Part shown: positions 44,282-47,384 of the stretch, piece after piece | Layout: each line of letters begins with the position of its first letter | How positions within the stretch are numbered: position 1 is the stretch's first letter | NCBI GenBank assembly: GCA_003696775.1 | Contig: RFFS01000128.1 | Coordinates: 1-47,384, forward strand | Direction of reading: 5' to 3' | DNA from: Calditrichota bacterium | GTDB lineage: Bacteria; Calditrichota; Calditrichia; Calditrichales; J004 | Length of the DNA stretch: 47,384 bases | Translations under genes and position numbers: made by a program | The notes under the pieces: model-generated | The model's database searches: none | Seen by the model: only the letters and a program-made list of their open reading frames with translations | Told to the model about the DNA's origin: nothing

Positions 44282-45736
44282 TTAAAAAAGCCGGGCTGAC
44301 AAGGTGCCCCATAGCCACGGCAGAATAACGAGTACGTAAATCCCCTCCACTCCTATGGATATCAAATTCATACGTAAACCGGTACGCACCATATCGCCCA
44401 TGGTAATTTCTCCCGATCCGAAGACAACCGCATTGGGCGGCGTGGCCACGGGAAGCATAAACGCGCAGGAAGCTGCAATGGTCGCGGCGGCCATCAATTC
44501 CAGCGGCGGACTGCCCATCGCCCGGGCCATGGCGGCCAGCACGGGCAAAATAACGGAGGCCGTGGCCACATTGGAAGTAATTTCGGTAAGAAAATTTACC
44601 GAGGCCACCACAATGAGAATGAGCAGAGCATACGGCAACACGTGCAGGCCATGCATGCGTTCCCCCAGCCAGAGCGCCAGCCCCGATTCTTTAAAACCGG
44701 CCGCCAGCGCCAAACCACCGCCAAATAGCAGAATGATGCCCCAGGGTAATTTGACGGCGTCTTCCCAAAACAGTAAACGATGGCCGCGCCCCTTACCCGA
44801 CGGGATGATGAATAACAACAAAGCACCGTTCAACGCAATGATGGTATCATTTATATCCGGAAACAAAGGGGCCAGGATAAAACTACGCCCCATCCAGGCC
44901 AGCGCGGTTAACGTGAAAACAATAAGTACTTTTTTCTCCTGAACCTTAACGGGCCCCATGGCCTCCAGTCGTGCCCGGATGCGTTCATTCCCACCGCTTA
45001 CCACATCATAACGCAAAGGGAAGGCTACACGTACCAGATACAACCAACCCAGAACCAACAAAAGGACAGAAAGTGGAAATGCAAAAACAAACCAGGAAGC
45101 AAACGTGATTTCATAATTCAGCAGTTGTTTCACCATGGCGGAAAATATGACATTGGTCGGGGTGCCGATCAAAGTGGCCATGCCGCCTATGGACGCCGCG
45201 TAGGCGATGCTGAGCATCAACGCCTTGCCAAACACAGGTTCCACCCCGCCTTTTTTATCGGCTGTTTGCTGTAATTGCCGTACAACGGAAAGGCCGATGG
45301 GCATCATCATCAACGTGGTTGCCGTATTGGATATCCACATGGAAAGCAGGGCCGTGGCCAGCATAAATCCCAAAATAATGCGCGATGTGGCCGTGCCCAT
45401 CCATACAATAATATGCAGGGCTATGCGCCGATGCAGTTGCCAGCGTTCGATGGCCATGGCGATAATAAATCCGCCGATAAACAAAAAAACAAGAGGATTA
45501 CCATATGCCGCCGTGGTAGCGCGGATATTTAATCCACCGCTTAACGGAAACAAGACGATCGGCAACAGCGACGCCACGGCAATGGGCACCGCTTCCGTTA
45601 TCCACCACAGGGCGACCCACACCGTGGAAGCGAGCACCGCCCGTGCCTGGTGCGGAATGATCGTGTCCGGTATAAAAAAATAGATGAACAGAAAAATAAG
45701 CGGCCCGGCTATCAAACCGCTGAAGGGTTTATTCAT
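44282..45736 (-). CDS. DASS/SLC13-family sodium:dicarboxylate (or anion) symporter
   Basis: The 484-residue integral membrane protein has about 11-12 helices and the two conserved Ser-Asn-Thr-type motifs that bind sodium and substrate: SNTATTLMMMP (about 132-142) and TSNVATASVILP (about 392-403). Length and pattern match bacterial VcINDY relatives carrying succinate, malate or fumarate. AGGAGG precedes the ATG at 45736. It lies 82 bp after the aldehyde dehydrogenase start-proximal gene on the same strand; whether they work together is unclear. Confidence 0.93.
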   Translation of the reverse strand: MNKPFSGLIAGPLIFLFIYFFIPDTIIPHQARAVLASTVWVALWWITEAVPIAVASLLPIVLFPLSGGLNIRATTAAYGNPLVFLFIGGFIIAMAIERWQLHRRIALHIIVWMGTATSRIILGFMLATALLSMWISNTATTLMMMPIGLSVVRQLQQTADKKGGVEPVFGKALMLSIAYAASIGGMATLIGTPTNVIFSAMVKQLLNYEITFASWFVFAFPLSVLLLVLGWLYLVRVAFPLRYDVVSGGNERIRARLEAMGPVKVQEKKVLIVFTLTALAWMGRSFILAPLFPDINDTIIALNGALLLFIIPSGKGRGHRLLFWEDAVKLPWGIILLFGGGLALAAGFKESGLALWLGERMHGLHVLPYALLILIVVASVNFLTEITSNVATASVILPVLAAMARAMGSPPLELMAAATIAASCAFMLPVATPPNAVVFGSGEITMGDMVRTGLRMNLISIGVEGIYVLVILPWLWGTLSARLF

Positions 45737-45818
45737 GACGTTTCCTCCTGTGAGAGATGTTCAAAACCCGCATACCATCATATAGCTTAACCAAAGCACG
45801 GCAGCACCCCAAAATCCG

Positions 45819-47240
45819 TTAACCGTTAAGCATGATCATTTTGATATGCGTCATCTCTTCAATGGCAAAACGCGCGCCTTCGCGCCCTAAACCACTCTCC
45901 TTTACCCCTCCATAGGGCATTTGGTCCACGCGGTATGTGGGCACATCGTTTATCATCACACCGCCCACATCAATTTTTTTAATGGCTTGCATGATGTGCG
46001 GATAGTGTTGTGTAAAAACACCGGCTTGCAATCCAAAAACGGAATCATTGACCAAATCGATGGCATGATCAAAGGTTCGAAAGGGTATAATGGAAACCAC
46101 CGGACCAAACACCTCCCGGCACATCACCGCCATATCCGGCCGCACATCGGTTAATACGGTGGGTTCCATGACACTCCCGTGACGCTTTCCGCCACATAGC
46201 AGATGGGCGCCCGCGGCACAGGCTTCCTGAACCCATTTTTCCACCCGCATGGCTTCCTGTTCGGAGATCATCGGCCCGATATCCGTTTGGTCTTCCATCG
46301 GGTTGCCCATTGTCAGGGCCCGTGTTGCCTCCACAAACCGACGGGTAAAACCATCCATGAGATGCTGGTGGACAAAAATACGTTGCACGGAAATACATAC
46401 CTGGCCGGAAAATGCGAAACTTCCCATAACAATGCGCGGTATGGCCGTATCGAGATCGGCGCTTTCGTCCACAATGGTACCGGAATTGGAGCCGAGTTCC
46501 AGCGTAAGCATTTTGAGCCCCGATTTGGAAGAGATATAACGTCCCACGGGTGGCGAACCGGTAAAGGTTACCTTGGCCACGCGTTCATCTTCCACCAACG
46601 CGGCTCCCACGGTAGAACCGTTGCCGTATAACAATTGAATGGCGTGAAATGGCAGACCCGCTTCCAGCAAAATTTTCACCAGTAATTGTGAGGGCCCCGG
46701 TGTATTGGAGGCCGGTTTAAGAACGACGGTATTGCCGGCCGCAATGGCTGGCGCCACCTTATGAATAACAAGATTGAGCGGAAAATTGAATGGCGGTATG
46801 GCTGCCACCACGCCGACCGGTACACGCATCCAAAACCCCAAACGTCCTTCCGAACCAACGGAGGCATCCATGGGTACCGTCTCGCCATGTATATTTTTAC
46901 AGGCCTCCGCGGCGAATTTCAAATTTTCAATACCACGGGTCACTTCCACCGTGGCCCATTTTCGTGTTTTTCCGGATTCCAAAACTATGGACCGGATCAT
47001 ATTTTCCTTTTCTCTTTTTAGGATGCGCGCGGCGTTTTCAAGAATTTCCGCCCTTTTATGAATGGGCAGCTCCGCCATATCCGGCCGGTGGGCGTAGGCA
47101 TCGGCAAGGGCTGTTTCTATCATGGAGGGATAGGCATGGGGTAACATTCCCAGCTCTTCGCCGTTGTACGGATTGATCACTTTTGTGTACTTTTCTGAAG
47201 TGACCCACTCACCCGCTACAAACATCTTATAGTAAATCAT
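45819..47240 (-). CDS. NAD(P)-dependent aldehyde dehydrogenase family protein
   Basis: The 473-residue enzyme has the cofactor-site segment PPFNFPLNLVIHKVAPAIAAGNTVVLKPA, FTGSPPVGRYI, general base Glu in LELGSNSG (an unusual variant of the common LELGGK), nucleophile Cys in FSGQVCISVQR, and the terminal GLGREGARFAIEEMT. All active-site residues are present, and the length is standard. By texture it belongs near the lactaldehyde / succinate-semialdehyde / non-phosphorylating glyceraldehyde-3-phosphate group, but the substrate cannot be fixed. CCGGGGAAA lies ahead of the ATG at 47240. A dicarboxylate transporter gene follows on the same strand. Confidence 0.92.
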   Translation of the reverse strand: MIYYKMFVAGEWVTSEKYTKVINPYNGEELGMLPHAYPSMIETALADAYAHRPDMAELPIHKRAEILENAARILKREKENMIRSIVLESGKTRKWATVEVTRGIENLKFAAEACKNIHGETVPMDASVGSEGRLGFWMRVPVGVVAAIPPFNFPLNLVIHKVAPAIAAGNTVVLKPASNTPGPSQLLVKILLEAGLPFHAIQLLYGNGSTVGAALVEDERVAKVTFTGSPPVGRYISSKSGLKMLTLELGSNSGTIVDESADLDTAIPRIVMGSFAFSGQVCISVQRIFVHQHLMDGFTRRFVEATRALTMGNPMEDQTDIGPMISEQEAMRVEKWVQEACAAGAHLLCGGKRHGSVMEPTVLTDVRPDMAVMCREVFGPVVSIIPFRTFDHAIDLVNDSVFGLQAGVFTQHYPHIMQAIKKIDVGGVMINDVPTYRVDQMPYGGVKESGLGREGARFAIEEMTHIKMIMLNG

Positions 47241-47384
47241 TATTTATTTCCCCGGATTCGTACACTTTTATGTAATATAATCATTTTTTGTGTTTGTTTG
47301 ATACCACCGGTAAGATTTATTCTAAAATTGTTTTTGTGTAACAAAAGGACAATTGATATCATTCTAACAAGAGCTGTGTTCATC

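Overview
The window looks like a chromosomal segment of a Gram-negative, free-living bacterium of the Fibrobacterota-Chlorobiota-Bacteroidota (FCB) superphylum. The best guess is Calditrichota (Caldithrix-like) or a neighbouring phylum such as Ignavibacteria, Marinimicrobia or KSB1. The evidence is: two secreted proteins with a C-terminal sorting domain of the NYPNPFNPTT type; a short RpoD lacking region 1.1; many outer-membrane barrels and a TonB-dependent receptor; and Kdo (LPS) synthesis. I cannot fix the phylum from the sequence alone. No rRNA, tRNA, CRISPR array, insertion sequence or prophage was seen. The content is core and envelope genes, not a mobile island.

Layout. Positions 1-2694 (minus) hold a secreted subtilisin-like protease that runs off the left edge a few codons before its stop. 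Positions 2870-14875 (minus) form a tight five-gene row: a 2206-residue surface protein, a secreted FecR/Ig-like protein, an outer-membrane barrel, glutaryl-CoA dehydrogenase, and a response regulator with an HD-GYP c-di-GMP phosphodiesterase domain. Positions 15022-16512 (minus) hold a lytic transglycosylase lipoprotein, a DUF350 membrane protein and an Lrp/AsnC regulator. Positions 16819-22548 (minus) form a six-gene operon: TetR regulator, LolA-like periplasmic protein, two FtsX-type permeases, a LolD-type ATPase and an outer-membrane barrel. It has a perfect 14-bp operator palindrome just ahead of the TetR start and looks like a dedicated inner-to-outer-membrane lipid or lipoprotein export route. 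A TonB-dependent receptor lies divergently at 22766-25561.

From 25.9 kb onwards most genes are on the plus strand. TrmH (minus) is divergent from an unusual fusion of a cyclic-nucleotide-binding domain to a phosphofructokinase domain, which is followed by a class I aminotransferase. Two small proteins (DUF2007, DUF6249) precede an ECF sigma factor / zinc-finger anti-sigma pair. Next come a cytoplasmic patatin phospholipase, two tandem EutN/CcmL-type bacterial microcompartment vertex proteins with no shell-hexamer gene nearby, a coiled-coil protein, and the primary sigma factor. A large imperfect hairpin separates rpoD from an M23 peptidase. capA-gatC-kdsB-pyrG overlap end to end, and the last two are metabolically linked (CTP feeds CMP-Kdo). 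A diguanylate cyclase with a degenerate receiver domain, a type Vd-like patatin autotransporter, an unknown secreted protein, a DoxX-like protein, a DASS dicarboxylate transporter and an aldehyde dehydrogenase complete the window.

The most interesting candidates are the cNMP-PFK fusion with a mutated metal site, the orphan vertex-protein pair with its coiled-coil partner, the TetR/LolA/FtsX/barrel operon, the giant-protein/FecR/barrel operon, and the hairpin ahead of the M23 gene.
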